A stretch of 34,501 nt of DNA from Reclinomonas americana ATCC 50394. Lineage: Eukaryota > Jakobida > Jakobea > Jakobida. The stretch lies in the NCBI GenBank assembly GCA_048213135.1, contig PS015012.1:86301-120801 (forward strand). Direction: 5' to 3'. Below, piece after piece: positions 21,881-32,227 of this stretch. The position numbers and the translations under genes were made by a program. A model generated the notes under the pieces. The model worked only from the letters and a program-made list of their open reading frames with translations, was not told the origin of the DNA and searched no databases. Within the stretch, counting starts at the first letter, position 1; each line of letters opens with the position of its first letter.

Positions 21881-23124
21881 AGTGCGTCTGCTCTCTGTGG
21901 CCTCTCGCGGGTCACTGCCCGCTCTCTGTCTCCGTCTCTGCGTGTGTGTGTGCGCCTGTGTGTGTCGTGTGTTGTGATGGGCTTGTGCGTGTCTGTGTGC
22001 GTGCGTGTGTGCGCCATGCGCATGCCGTACATTTGCATGGCCACCGCCCTCGCTCTCCCCGTGCCCCCCTCTCCACGCAGTTTGTGTGTCTGCGTGTGTG
22101 TTGCGGGGTGTTTGTCTCTCTGTGGAACGAAAAACAGGCTTCTCTCTTTCTCGAGTCATGATGGGGCGCTGATTGTGTTTGTTTGTTTTGCAGTGGTGCG
22201 ACACAACAACATGATCCCCAATGCCCACTTCCACAAGCAGTGGGACCGCCGCGTGAGGACGTGGTTTGACCAGCCGGCCAAGAAGGTCGCTCGCCGCCGC
22301 GCTCGTGCCGCCAAGGCAAAGCAGGTCAGCTTGTCAAATGATGATGATGCTGATGGATGACAGAAATCAAGGCCGCTGACTCCTTCTCTCTGTGTGTTTG
22401 CTTGTCAAGATCTACCCGCGACCTGTGCAGGGCCCCCTGCGCCCGGTGGTGCGCGCACAGACCGTGCGCTACAACACCAAGGTGCGCGTCGGCCGTGGCT
22501 TCAGCATGCGCGAGCTGGCGGTACGTGGATGATGATGATGTTGGATGATGGGGAGTAGGCCCTGCAGCGCGCTCAATCGGCGACTGTCTGTCTTGTGTGT
22601 GTGAGAGTAGGAGGCTGCCATTCCCAAGCGCTTTGCACGCACCATTGGCATCTCTGTGGATCACCGCCGCAAGAACCGCAGCGCCGAGGGTCTGCAGACC
22701 AATGTGCAGCGCCTGAAGGTTTGTTGTGTGCGTGTGTGTGGTGGAACGGCAGTGCAGGCAGGCAGGCGCGGGTCCTCAATACGTGCTGTGGTGCTAGGCA
22801 TACATGGCCAAGCTGGTCCTGTACCCGATCAAGAAGAACAAGCTGCAGGCTCGCGAGGTCGCCCCGGCTGAGTTCAAGACCCTGGGTCAGGCCAAGGGTG
22901 CTCTGCTGCCGCCCAAGGGCCCGGCTCCCCGCTCGATGGTACTGCTCGCACGCCTCTCCTCCCCACGTATACGCATGAGGATCTCATTGTTGTTGTTGTT
23001 GTTGTCGCAGTCCCGCGCCATCACCGACGCTGACAAGGCATTCAAGGCATACAGCACTCTGCGTAACGAGGCAGCCAATGCCCGGCGTGTGGGCAGCCTG
23101 CTCAAGCGCCGCAAGGACAAATAA
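21881..23124 (+). CDS. RPL13: Large ribosomal subunit protein eL13
   Basis: Component of the 60S ribosomal subunit. Coding exons: 21881 (A only), 22194-22324, 22410-22520, 22611-22718, 22798-22938 and 23011-23124; 201 residues. The sequence [17 protein letters not shown] follows the plant pattern MVKHNNVIPNGHF; then [50 protein letters not shown] and the C-terminal [16 protein letters not shown]. The initiator ATG is split: A ends the first exon before a GTGCGT donor, and TG begins the next exon after a 312-nt intron. If that is wrong, translation would start at the Met at 22211, losing six conserved residues. The other introns are 72-90 nt. Confidence 0.96.
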
Positions 23125-23386
23125 TCAGACTACTGAGCAGCCTCTGGCTCGCGCTACTCTTGCTGTTGTCGTTGTGGGTGCGCATTCCAGCTTGCGCGGC
23201 TGCCTTGGAGGTCACCTTGCACTCACCGCCATTGTATTGGTGGTGGAGGTGTGGTGGTGAAGTATCTTGTGTGGCTGTGTAAGTGAAGACATGCGTTTCT
23301 ATGCACGTGGTCTTGCGCAGGCGCACACTCTGCTCTCCGTTGACAGTGTCGTGTTTGTAGGATTTTTCCCTTCATTTCTCCCTCTC
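23125..23386. other. Convergent intergenic region
   Basis: 262 bp between the eL13 stop and the PACRG-like stop. It contains GTTGTTGTCGTTG and GGTGGTGG runs. No gene or RNA signature is seen, and most is probably 3' untranslated sequence of both genes. Confidence 0.5.
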
Positions 23387-24736
23387 TCACATGAACACGG
23401 ACGTGTATGTGGGCACCTGCACAGCAGCCGCGCGGTGAGCAACAGAAGAGGCGGGGAGAGTGCACAGCTGCCGGCGTAACCTTGGATTTGATAATGGGGC
23501 ACGCCTCGGGTCCACCGTGCTCCTCGAGGCACTGCAGTGTTTCTTCGATTTTCGGCTTGAGCTTCTTGTCAAAGGCCTTCTTCGATATTTGACCCACGAT
23601 TTGCACGAGATGCTCATTCAACGACGGTCCCACCGCGCGCGACAGCGACTGAATGGCGTCGAGCGCCGACAGGAACGTCTCCTGATCGGCGCCCAGCAAC
23701 GACACGCGCAGTGGTCCCACCAATTTGTTAAGCAGCGGCGTTACCTTTTCCTCGGCCGCCTGCCCCTCGCGAGTGAGACCCAGGCCCACCACACACACAC
23801 AGAGACATGATCAAAAACTGACCGTGGCGCCCATCATATCCTTCCACGCCAGTCGCGCCATGGTCACATACGGATGCTTGGTTTCGCGCAGTCCATCACA
23901 TACCGTCACCAGCAACTGCGAGTAGTCCAGGTCCACCAGCGGCACATCCCACGTCAGATACATACTCGACGAGGTGTGCTGAATACGTGCCGGGATGGAT
24001 CCGGCATTGTAGGCCGCCTGGAACGGCGTGGCCTTCTTGGAGGGCGCCGCAAACGGATCTTACCAATAACACAAGAACAATGACAATCAGGGCTCTGCCA
24101 CACACACTCATTCCCTGCGCTGACGACAGAGGGACGCACTCACCGACGACCTTGTGCGTGTCATACCGCGAACGTGAGATGCGAGTCGCCGCCGCACCAC
24201 CACTGCTGCTGCCAGCGCCACCATCATCGTCTGTGCAAAAAAATCAGGACAAGGCAGTTGGTGGTCACTCAACTCTTGCTCTCTCTCTCTCTCTCTCTCT
24301 CATAAGGCTCACCAGTAGCAGGTTCCCTCTTACGTGAGGCCGTCGCGGCAGACGCAGCAGCACCGCGTTTGCCAATCTTGCCCGTTGCAGCCGTTGCAGC
24401 CGTTGTTGTTGTCGCCGTCGCTGCGCTTCCTGCACGCCTGGGAGCCGCAGCTCCAGCAGCAGCTGTAGTCGACGAAGAAGAGGAGGCAGTGGCCGCTCGC
24501 ACTCGCACCGACGACGGTCCAACGGATAGTGACGACGAGGAGGGTGGTGNNNNNNNNNNNNNNNNNNNNNNNNNNNNNNNNNNNNNNNNNNNNNNNNNNN
24601 NNNNNNNNNNNNNNNNNNNNNNNNNNNNNNNNNNNNTGGGGCGCGCCGAGGCCGCACTGCCAGTGCCACCGCGTGCGCCTCCAACAGGACCCTCCATCAC
24701 CGTGCTGGAGCCAAAGGAGACTCGCCGCGATGCCAT
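23387..24736 (-). CDS. PACRGL: PACRG-like protein (PACRGL)
   Basis: Member of the PACRG family of armadillo-like proteins linked to axonemal microtubules. Exons 24736-24313 (crossing the N run 24550-24636, frame kept), 24230-24144, 24058-23823, 23759-23481 and 23416-23387. A low-complexity Ser/Ala/Thr leader of about 140 residues is followed by DPFAAPSKKATPFQAAYNAG, SIPARIQHTSSSMYLTWDVP, VCDGLRETKHPYVTMAR, SRAVGPSLNEHLVQIVGQIS and IIKSKVPTYTSVFM. These match human PACRGL (GLRETKHPYTFVS, VVGPSLNDHLK, IIKSKIPTYCSICC) better than PACRG itself. The last exon is just nine codons plus stop. It is divergent from the GT90 gene across 64 bp. Confidence 0.92.
24550..24636. other. Assembly gap (87 N)
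   Basis: Run of N inside the low-complexity first exon of the PACRG-like gene. The reading frame is maintained across the stated length, and the flanking contigs have consistent orientation. Confidence 0.95.
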
Positions 24737-24800
24737 CTTTTCCCTTGAGCGACGACAGACAGGAACAAGGACGACGATCAGGACATCATCGCCACCAATA
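24737..24800. promoter_or_regulatory. Shared intergenic region, PACRG-like / GT90
   Basis: 64 bp between divergent start codons, the tightest pair in the window. No element is recognised, and promoter function is inferred from position. Confidence 0.4.
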
Positions 24801-26562
24801 ATGCGCGGCACACGCGCGCTCGGCGACTGCACGTTGCCGATCGTGGCGCTGTCGATTGTGGCGCTGCTGTCGTTCATGGGCCTGGTGTGGGTCGGCTTTC
24901 CATCGTCGCCCACGCAGCGCGCATCGTCGTCGTCGTCGTCGTCGTCTGCGTCATCCGCGTCTGCGTCATCATCGCTGTCCCTCACGCCGCCACCACCATC
25001 GCCTTCCGATGCCTCTCGATCGGGCAAGGCCGCTGCTGGTGGTGGTGGTGGTGGTGGAGCGACAGGTCGTGCTCGCGGCACCTCTGCGCAACAACAGCAG
25101 TCGCCAAAGCAGTTTCCGCTCGCTGCCAGGTGGCGTGATCTGTGTCCACTCGGCCGGTGGCTCGAGGCGCAGCCTGTGGTCACTGAGCAGCGTTGCGTTC
25201 GAAGGCTGGTGCCCCGCTCGCGTCGTCTCTCTCGTCTCTCACTCGTTGCGCGCATGCGCAGTCTTGTCACGCATTGGCGAAAACTGTGCGCTGATTGTGC
25301 GCTACCTCGCACCGTGGATGGAGAGCGGCATTAGCGGGGCGGCAGTGGATACGGCACTGGCCAAGTTTGCGCCGAACAAGTCGCGTCTCGTGGTCTTCTT
25401 CTACAATCACGAGAGCAACACACTGGAGTGGGATGTGATGCATCCGACCGCCGACGGCAAGTCGACCAGCGATTACCGAGTGTGCGTTTGTTGTTTGTTT
25501 ACCCAGCGCCTTCCCCTGACTCCCTTCCTGACTCTGCTCTGTGTGTGTGTGTGTGCCTGGCCGTGCAGGAAAAATATCGCACGCATGATCCTGCGTGTGA
25601 TCACTGCCGGGCCGCCACTGTCGCACTCGTTTGTGTTGCCGGTAGAGTGCGACGATGTGCCGAAGCAGCGCAAGAGTCAGTGGGTGCCGTCGGAGCAGCT
25701 GCCGATGCCGCCGTTCTCTGCGGCGTTTCTGGCACACGAGGAGTACTACGATGTGCCGCTGCCGGATTTTGCGTTTGAGAACTGGGAGGCGGCGTCGTTG
25801 GAAGACTACGAGGAGGAGGTGCGGCGAGTGAAGGAGCGAGCCGACAGCACGCCGTGGGAGCGGCGCACGCCAAAGGCCGTGTTCCGTGGCTCGCTGTCGT
25901 CGGGATGGTGGGGCGATGAGCCGAGTCCACGTGCACTGCTGTTCGAGCAGTGTGCCAACGTGACGAGTGTGTGCGATGTGCGTGAGGCGCGCAAGTGGGC
26001 CGGCGCGGACGCCGGTGACGAGGCGGAGCAGAAGCGGCAGGCTGGATATTTGTCGCTGGCCGAGCACTGCGATTACCAGCTCATTCTCTCGCCAGAGGGC
26101 AAGACGTGGACCGCCCGCACCAAATACCACATGTGGTGCGGTTCGGCGTTGGTGGTGCCACGCCATCGCTTCCACGAGTACTGGTGGCCGCTGGCGCGTC
26201 CGGGTGTCGACTACCTGCCCGTGGAGTACGACTCGCGCACGCTCGTGCAGCGCCTGGAGCGCCTGCTGCTGCCGCCACCCCCACCCTCAGAACCCAACAA
26301 GCAAGTGACGGTGGCCGGCACTGGCACCGGTCAGCCACCGCCCGGTACAGAACTACGGCGACTCGGTCTCAACGCTCGCGCGCTGGCAGAGCGACATTTG
26401 ACCCGCGAGGCCGCCCTGTTGTACCTGCGCATGATGCTGGAGATGATTGGTGCGCTGGAGCAACTCGGCGGTTTCGATGTTACTCGGCGGCTCAGCGGCC
26501 GCCCTGTGCCCGTCAGCGAGCTATTACCGCGGTCTCGCTCAAAAGGGCGCGGCGATGGTTGA
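24801..26562 (+). CDS. CAP10/GT90-family glycosyltransferase, type II membrane protein
   Basis: Probable Golgi or ER O-glycosyltransferase of the GT90 family (POGLUT, CAP10/xylosyltransferase relatives). Exons 24801-25191, 25262-25481 and 25569-26562 give 534 residues. An N-terminal signal anchor (LPIVALSIVALLSFMGLVWV) is followed by a Ser/Pro/Gly-rich stem of about 80 residues and the catalytic region. There, KAVFRGSLSSGWWGD fits the GT90 FRGS motif, AEHCDYQLILSPEG the central part, and KYHMWCGSALVVPRHRF with YWWPLARPGVDYLPV the C-terminal motif that in POGLUT reads KYLLACGS...HYVPV. The exact sugar donor and acceptor cannot be deduced. The first intron boundary (25192-25261) is set by phase; a shorter alternative donor exists at 25221. 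The stop lies 91 bp before CFAP52. Confidence 0.85.
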
Positions 26563-26653
26563 TATTAGAGAGAGTAAATGGCATCGAAATTGGCAACTTC
26601 CGTGCATGCCAACGTCCTGCGTCCCGTGCGGCCGTTTAGGCGAGATCTCAGGT

Positions 26654-29167
26654 ATGACGTCGTTTGAGCTGGAACACGCCATCGGCTTCTCTGGCAACGT
26701 GCCACACAGTGTGCACTTTCACCCCAACGGCCAGGATTTCGTGTATGTGGCGGGCGGGACCATTGGTGCGTTGCGCAAATCTGTTTTTTCTCTTCTCCTC
26801 TCTTCCTGCTCACTGTGCACATATAGTGATCTGCGACCTCAATGACTCCCACAATCAAGTGTTCTTGCGCGGTCACGATGACGAGATCACGTGCCTTGCG
26901 ATTTCATCGTCGGTCAGTGCTTGTCAATCACCCTCCTTTCCCTTGTCTCTCTGGCATCTCCACTGAGTGCGGAATCGTGTGGATAGGGTCGGTATCTGGC
27001 GTCGGGACAGCGAGGCGACAACTCCGACGTGATTGTGTGGGATTTCGAGGCGCGATCGATGCTGTACCGCTTCAGTGAGCACGATCATGGGATCTCGTGT
27101 GTGTCGTTCTCGGAGGACGAGGTGCATCATGTCGCCTTCTGCTGCTGTCGCCTCGTTGGTTGCCGCTAACAGCTGTTGATTGCGACAGAAACTGCTGGTG
27201 TCGGCCGGCGATGCGCACGATCGTCGCCTGATTGTGTGGGACTTGTCGTGCGGTGGCATGGTGGCGTTCCAGTCGGCTGTGGAACCCGTGGACACGGTGA
27301 CCATGGGCGGTTTCGAAAAGGGTACGCTTCGCCTCTCCTCCAACCCAGCAGCGTGGTTGTCGCGCTGAAACGAGAGAGATGAGTGCAGATGTTAAGCGGC
27401 GGCCGACTCGCAACTACGTGATCGCTACTGGCGGCAACAAGAAGCTCACGCTGTGGACGCTGGATCCGTACGGTGGTGAACTGCGGTCCGATATCGTTGC
27501 GTTGTGCAGGCGCGCGGCATGCGCTTTCCACGTGCAGCACCTGATCCCTTCCCCATGCAGATCAACATTGCATCCATCACGCGCGACTATCGTGCACTGC
27601 GCTTCTCCGCCGACGGCGAATTCCTCTACGCCGGCACCGACTCGGGCGACTTTGCCGTGATTCAGATGAAGAGTCTGGTGTTTGCCGGCACGATTCGTGC
27701 GTCGGCCAACGGCATCAAGTCGCTGGTGAGCTGCGCCAAGCGCACACTCTTTGTGCCGCATGTGTGGATGTATGTGCTTATTTTTCCCGTCCGTCGCAGG
27801 TCACACTGCGCAATGGTGGTCTCTGTGTGGGCGGAGGCGACGGATCGCTGGTGGCATATTCAGGGCAGGGCAAGGAACTGACGGAGGACTCGCGCACCTA
27901 CCTACAGGGTGCCGTCATGTCTCTCAGTGTGACGCACGACGAGGTACGTGTGGATCTTGGCGATTGTCGTCTGACACGCACACTCACTCTCTTGTGACGC
28001 AGGTGGAGCTGCTGGCTGGCACGTCACGAGGCTTCCTGCATCGCGCACGAATTCGCGATCTCATGGATCTGGTGCTGCTCGAGGCGCACTCGGCGCCGGT
28101 GACCGCAGTGGCGTACAACAGTGGCTTCTCCGATCGATTCGTCACCGTGTCTGCGGATGGCTCGTTCCGCCAGTGGGACTCCTCCGACTACACCACCGTG
28201 TGCAAGGGCGAGACGCACGGCTCACCCGCCACCTGCGTCGTGTATTTGACCGAAGTCATTCTCGTTGGCTGCGAAGACGGCAAGATCCGGTTCGTGCGCG
28301 CTCCCATCGTGCTCGCCCCCCTTCGCACCCAGTCGACTGATCTCTGCAACGCAGGTGTTTCCACTCCGACACGGGCGAATTCTTGTGGGATCTCACGGCA
28401 CACAGCCGAGCCAAGATCACGGCACTGGCGGCGTCGCGCAACGAAAAGTTCTTCATCACCGGCGCCGCCGATGGTGAGATTCGTGTGTGGCTGCTGCGGT
28501 CACGGGAGATGGTGTCGAGTTTCCGGGAACACTCGTCGGGCATCACACAGGTACATTTTCTGTAGTTGCGCATCGTGGTCTGCTCCGTCGTTGCCACCTC
28601 ACGTGCGTGCGTGCGTGCGTGTGCAGCTGAAAATCTTTGAGGACGACGCACATGCACTGTCGAGCAGCCGTGATCGCTCCATGTTTGCCTGGGATCTGCG
28701 AGTTGCGATGACCCCGTCAATGTGTCACGACTTCTTTCCATCGTGTTTGACCGCCTGTGTGTTCTCGCAGGCCGAGCGCCGTGTCAACACCATGTCGCAA
28801 CGGCAAGGAGCCATCAATGACTTTGCGCTGGTTGCTGATCAAACACAAGTGCTCTCTGTCGGTCAAGACAAGCGCATCTCGTTGCGTCGTCGGCCACTGG
28901 TGTGAAGCAGTAGCGCTGCCGCGTCTGACTCGTGCGTGTAGATACTGGGACTTGCGAACGGCGGCCCCCTACAAGCTGATTGACGCGGCGCACTCGGATG
29001 ACATTCGGACGATCTCAGTTCGTTGCTTGGCATGCGTGTCCCCTGTGCTTCCATTTTGCGTGCTCACTAGCGTGTGCAGTTGAGTCACGGCAATGCCTAC
29101 GTGGCCACTGGCAGTGCCGACCAGATTGTGAAACTGTGGGACTTTGAGGGTGCTCTCCTCTCCGAAG
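26654..29167 (+). CDS. CFAP52: Cilia- and flagella-associated protein 52 (WDR16), all but last exon
   Basis: WD40 protein of ciliary doublet microtubules (inner junction). Thirteen exons on this contig: 26654-26765, 26827-26912, 26987-27121, 27189-27321, 27389-27495, 27561-27725, 27800-27943, 28003-28289, 28355-28550, 28627-28701, 28771-28880, 28942-29017 and 29080-29167. With the last exon on the flipped contig the protein is 612 residues, close to human (620). ELEHAIGFSGNVPHSVHFHP matches the CFAP52 start (DAVIGFNGHVPTGLKCHP). Repeats such as VIVWDFEARSMLYRF, VTVSADGSFRQWD, ITGAADGEIRVW and VATGSADQIVKLWDF follow. The exon ends at a GTACACC donor before the gap; an alternative donor is at 29151. 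Confidence 0.95.
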
Positions 29168-29236
29168 GTACACCAGCAGCTGCACACACGCACACACTCC
29201 TTCACCTGTCTCCGTCGTCGTCCACTCACGCACTTG

Positions 29237-29256
29237 NNNNNNNNNNNNNNNNNNNN
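29237..29256. other. Assembly gap (20 N, default-size)
   Basis: Placeholder gap inside the last CFAP52 intron once the next contig is flipped. Confidence 0.9.
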
Positions 29257-29520
29257 CCGTACCACAGTGCGCCGGCTCGAGCGTTCAGCCACCTGCCGGA
29301 GGAGCAGTCGACGGTGGCGGAGGAGATGGCACGCGACGCCCTGCGCGTGCACATGAGTCGGGCGTTTGCCAACAGCGCTGCCACACACGCCTCGAGCACC
29401 AGCAAGTCGAGTCGCATGTCGGCGCGCGGCTCGCCATCCCCCTGGGCGCCGCCTCAATCGTGTTCCTCTTCCACTGCGGTACGGCGACAGACTCGTCAGT
29501 GCGATCGCGCCAATGTGTGA
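29257..29520 (+). CDS. 3' end of Ser/Ala/Pro-rich protein gene (inverted contig)
   Basis: Open from the gap edge to a TGA at 29518: PYHSAPARAFSHLPEEQ, STVAEEMARDALRVHMSRAF and a Ser-rich tail. Its first codon (CCG) follows the last codon (CCA, at 30173 on the minus strand) of the next contig's minus-strand frame directly, giving AAHGPPYHSAPARAF. It is therefore the C-terminus of that gene, shown on the wrong strand because 29257-29950 is reversed. The final 20 or so residues may include unspliced intron. Confidence 0.65.
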   Translation, partial: PYHSAPARAFSHLPEEQSTVAEEMARDALRVHMSRAFANSAATHASSTSKSSRMSARGSPSPWAPPQSCSSSTAVRRQTRQCDRANV

Positions 29521-29823
29521 GAGGCTGACGCCGGTGACATCAACAAGGTCATGACTCTCGAGGTTACGACGCACTCACGAGCGAACATTTGAGCTGCGCG
29601 CGACAAGCGCAGCTCGGCATCGGAACCAATCTTTCTTTTTTGCTTGACGACGGAAAGCACCCCGATGCAGTCGTCGAGTTATGATTGTCTCTCTTTTAAC
29701 CCTTTGCGCCTCGTTTTATGAAGTGAAACGCGATGACGTGTGAACGATTGATATTTTTTCATCCAAGAACATGAACCACGAGGCAACATACACGAGCGAG
29801 TGAAATGAGCAGCGACGACGCAC
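29521..29823. other. Intergenic region (in inverted contig)
   Basis: 303 bp between the stop of the Ser-rich gene and the stop of CFAP52, which are convergent once the contig is flipped. It has more A and T than its surroundings (TTTCTTTTTTGC near 29632, ATATTTTTTC near 29751), as expected of 3' untranslated sequence. No gene is seen. Confidence 0.5.
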
Positions 29824-29949
29824 TCAGCCCGGATACACATTCCACAAGAACACACACATGTCGTCGCCGACGGAAACCAGTTGTCGGTCGTCGGGTGAGA
29901 ATTGTACACGATTGATGGCCGCCGAGTGACCAATGCCTGCGTGGTGCAC
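29824..29949 (-). CDS. CFAP52: Last exon of CFAP52 (inverted contig)
   Basis: Encodes VHHAGIGHSAAINRVQFSPD and DRQLVSVGDDMCVFLWNVYPG then TGA, the closing WD40 blade. Human CFAP52 ends THVGVGHSGNITRI...IVSVSADGAILRWKYP. It lies on the minus strand although the other exons are on the + strand, because 29257-29950 is reversed. The base before the first codons reads CG where an AG acceptor is expected, probably an error at the contig tip. Confidence 0.92.
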   Translation of the reverse strand: MHHAGIGHSAAINRVQFSPDDRQLVSVGDDMCVFLWNVYPG

Positions 29950-29950
29950 G

Positions 29951-30172
29951 NNNNNNNNNNNNNNNNNNNNNNNNNNNNNNNNNNNNNNNNNNNNNNNNNN
30001 NNNNNNNNNNNNNNNNNNNNNNNNNNNNNNNNNNNNNNNNNNNNNNNNNNNNNNNNNNNNNNNNNNNNNNNNNNNNNNNNNNNNNNNNNNNNNNNNNNNN
30101 NNNNNNNNNNNNNNNNNNNNNNNNNNNNNNNNNNNNNNNNNNNNNNNNNNNNNNNNNNNNNNNNNNNNNNNN
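29951..30172. other. Assembly gap (222 N)
   Basis: Run of N. After the preceding contig is flipped, the Ser-rich gene crosses this point with no missing codon. Confidence 0.95.
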
Positions 30173-31553
30173 TGGCCCGTGAGCTGCATACGAAGAGAAG
30201 AAGGCGGCGGTGGCGTTGCCTGCCGGTGTCGTCCCGATCGGATCGTCGGGCAATGGCGGAGTCATGGCCGACGACAGCGACCGGCAGTCGTCCGATAGCG
30301 AGCGGCTAATGGTGGTGGTCCCCGTGGCCGCCGTGTCGCCGCGCAAACTACCGTGCGCCACAATGAGACCGATGCTGGACTGGAGGTGCGCCAGTCGCTG
30401 TGCGCCGCTGTCGTGCCGATCCTCCGTCATGTCGGTCTCGCTGTCGGTGTCCTTGTTGTGGCCACCGGCACCGGCCACGTGGCCACCTCCGCTCTCAGCC
30501 TCGTCCACTGAACTGTTGCTGGCGCTGTGCCAGCGCAAAAACTCGGCACGTGTCGCCGCCCGACTCAATGCGTCCGCCAACAACGCCCCCGGCGACGACG
30601 ACGTAATGGACAGCAGTGGTGGTGTGCTGGCATCCAGCTCCGCGTCAGCCTCCGTCTGTCCGCTGCGCCGCTGGTCTGCTGCTGCTGCTGCCGCTGCCGC
30701 AGTGGTACGAGCACTTGTGGTGGTCGAGGTCCGTGAAGAGCGTGCGGCAAGGGGTGGAGGCGCAGCGGCCTCCTGCTCGCGGAACCAGCCGTCTATTCGC
30801 TCCGTCATACTCAGCTTGCCGAGCTGCGCCAGTCGGTGGCGATTGAGACGCAGCGAGGGACTCAGACCACGCCACACTTGTCGTGATCCACCAGGCGACA
30901 TTTCCACCTCCTCCTCCACCACCACGACGGACACATCGCCGCCCGCCGCGGCGACGCCCGTACCCTCCAGCTCTGCCTGATCAATCGAGTCCCTCACCAC
31001 ATTCTCCGGCACGCAGAGTTCATCCGACACACGAGCCGGCGGTGGCGATGCACTCCGCACCATGCGCCGCCGCCGCCGTGCCAAACACGAGGCATTCGTC
31101 ACTGCTGCTGCTGCCGCCGTCGGATGCTGCTTGAGGCGATCGACGGTGAAGCGTTGCGTGGGCGACTGCGTCTGCGGTGGTGGTGGTGACAGCGGTTCGA
31201 CCGGCATTGACGGTGGCTCCTGCAGCGTGTCGAGCGGTGGTGGCGACGGCGACGGTGGTGGCACCAGAGGTGAGCACGGCAGCAGGGCCACCGAGGCCGC
31301 CGACTGGCTGGCCACTGTCGCCGCCGCCTGCGACGGACTGCTCATCAGCAGCAGCAGCGCCGCCTCGGCTTCCGGATCCAACCCCGACACCAGCATGTGT
31401 GGAGGCACCATCCGCACGGCATCGTGCTCGCTGCTGCAGCAGCTGTCCTCGTCGTCGTCTCCGCCATAAAAGCTGTCATCGTGGTCGTCGTCGTCCCCGT
31501 GAACCATGAACGACTGCTGCATGACGTGCTTGTGTCGGTGATGCTGTGCTTCA
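30173..31553 (-). CDS. Ser/Ala/Pro-rich protein of unknown function (5' end missing)
   Basis: One intron-free frame of 460 codons runs from the gap at 31553 to 30173 and continues for 87 residues in the flipped contig. No family is recognised. Features in order: a His-rich start (EAQHHRHKHVMQQSF), an Asp-rich acidic patch (GDDDDHDDSFYGGDDDED), Pro-rich segments, an Arg cluster (RRRRRMVRSASPPP), a possibly folded stretch LSPSLRLNRHRLAQLGKLSM then TERIDGWFREQE, poly-Ala, and Thr/Ser-rich sequence with many possible phosphorylation sites. The absence of introns over 1.4 kb is unusual here. The composition suggests a largely disordered regulatory or scaffold protein, but no function can be assigned. 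Confidence 0.6.
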
Positions 31554-31895
31554 NNNNNNNNNNNNNNNNNNNNNNNNNNNNNNNNNNNNNNNNNNNNNNN
31601 NNNNNNNNNNNNNNNNNNNNNNNNNNNNNNNNNNNNNNNNNNNNNNNNNNNNNNNNNNNNNNNNNNNNNNNNNNNNNNNNNNNNNNNNNNNNNNNNNNNN
31701 NNNNNNNNNNNNNNNNNNNNNNNNNNNNNNNNNNNNNNNNNNNNNNNNNNNNNNNNNNNNNNNNNNNNNNNNNNNNNNNNNNNNNNNNNNNNNNNNNNNN
31801 NNNNNNNNNNNNNNNNNNNNNNNNNNNNNNNNNNNNNNNNNNNNNNNNNNNNNNNNNNNNNNNNNNNNNNNNNNNNNNNNNNNNNNNNNNNNNNN
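31554..31895. other. Assembly gap (342 N)
   Basis: Run of N that hides the 5' end of the minus-strand Ser-rich gene and possibly the first exon of the RRM gene. Confidence 0.95.
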
Positions 31896-32227
31896 GTGTG
31901 TGTGGAGGAGATTACACCGTGCGCGCGCAAGAGTGAGACAGAGTGTGAGAGTGGGGGTCGCCATGTCAACAAGTGTCATCGCCGCACTTTGACCAGCGCA
32001 CATGACACTCTGTGATGATTGGTCGCTGACATCATGACGCACACACATACACAAACACGTGTCTCCGCACTCTCTCTCTCTTCGTCTCTCTCTTTCCCTG
32101 CTCTTCTCATGCGTGGGCGATCCGCATTTCGTAAACTCCTTTGCCGCATTTGTGTCCTGTTCCGAGACCGCTGCTTGCTGTCTTTGGCAAACTCGCTCAA
32201 TTTTGCATTTTTTTTCTTTTTACACAG
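31896..32227 (+). other. Upstream region or 5' intron of the RRM gene
   Basis: 332 bp without a supported coding exon. The last 35 bp (TTTTGCATTTTTTTTC...TTTTTACACAG) form a strong splice acceptor for the exon at 32228. An ATG at 31963 (Met-Ser-Thr, then A before a GTGTCA donor) would join in phase to the next exon. It would not supply the first strand of the RRM, so a true upstream exon is more likely in the gap. Confidence 0.5.

Noticed and set aside
22325-22409. Possible C/D-box snoRNA in an eL13 intron (ATGATGA ... CTGA)
   Set aside because: The boxes are only about 35-40 nt apart, there is no terminal stem, and the motif comes from an ATG triplet repeat.
24856-25260. Alternative longer frame upstream of the GT90 catalytic region (Arg/His-rich reading)
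   Set aside because: It is out of frame with the signal anchor beginning at 24801. The phase-1 intron 25192-25261 explains the change of frame.
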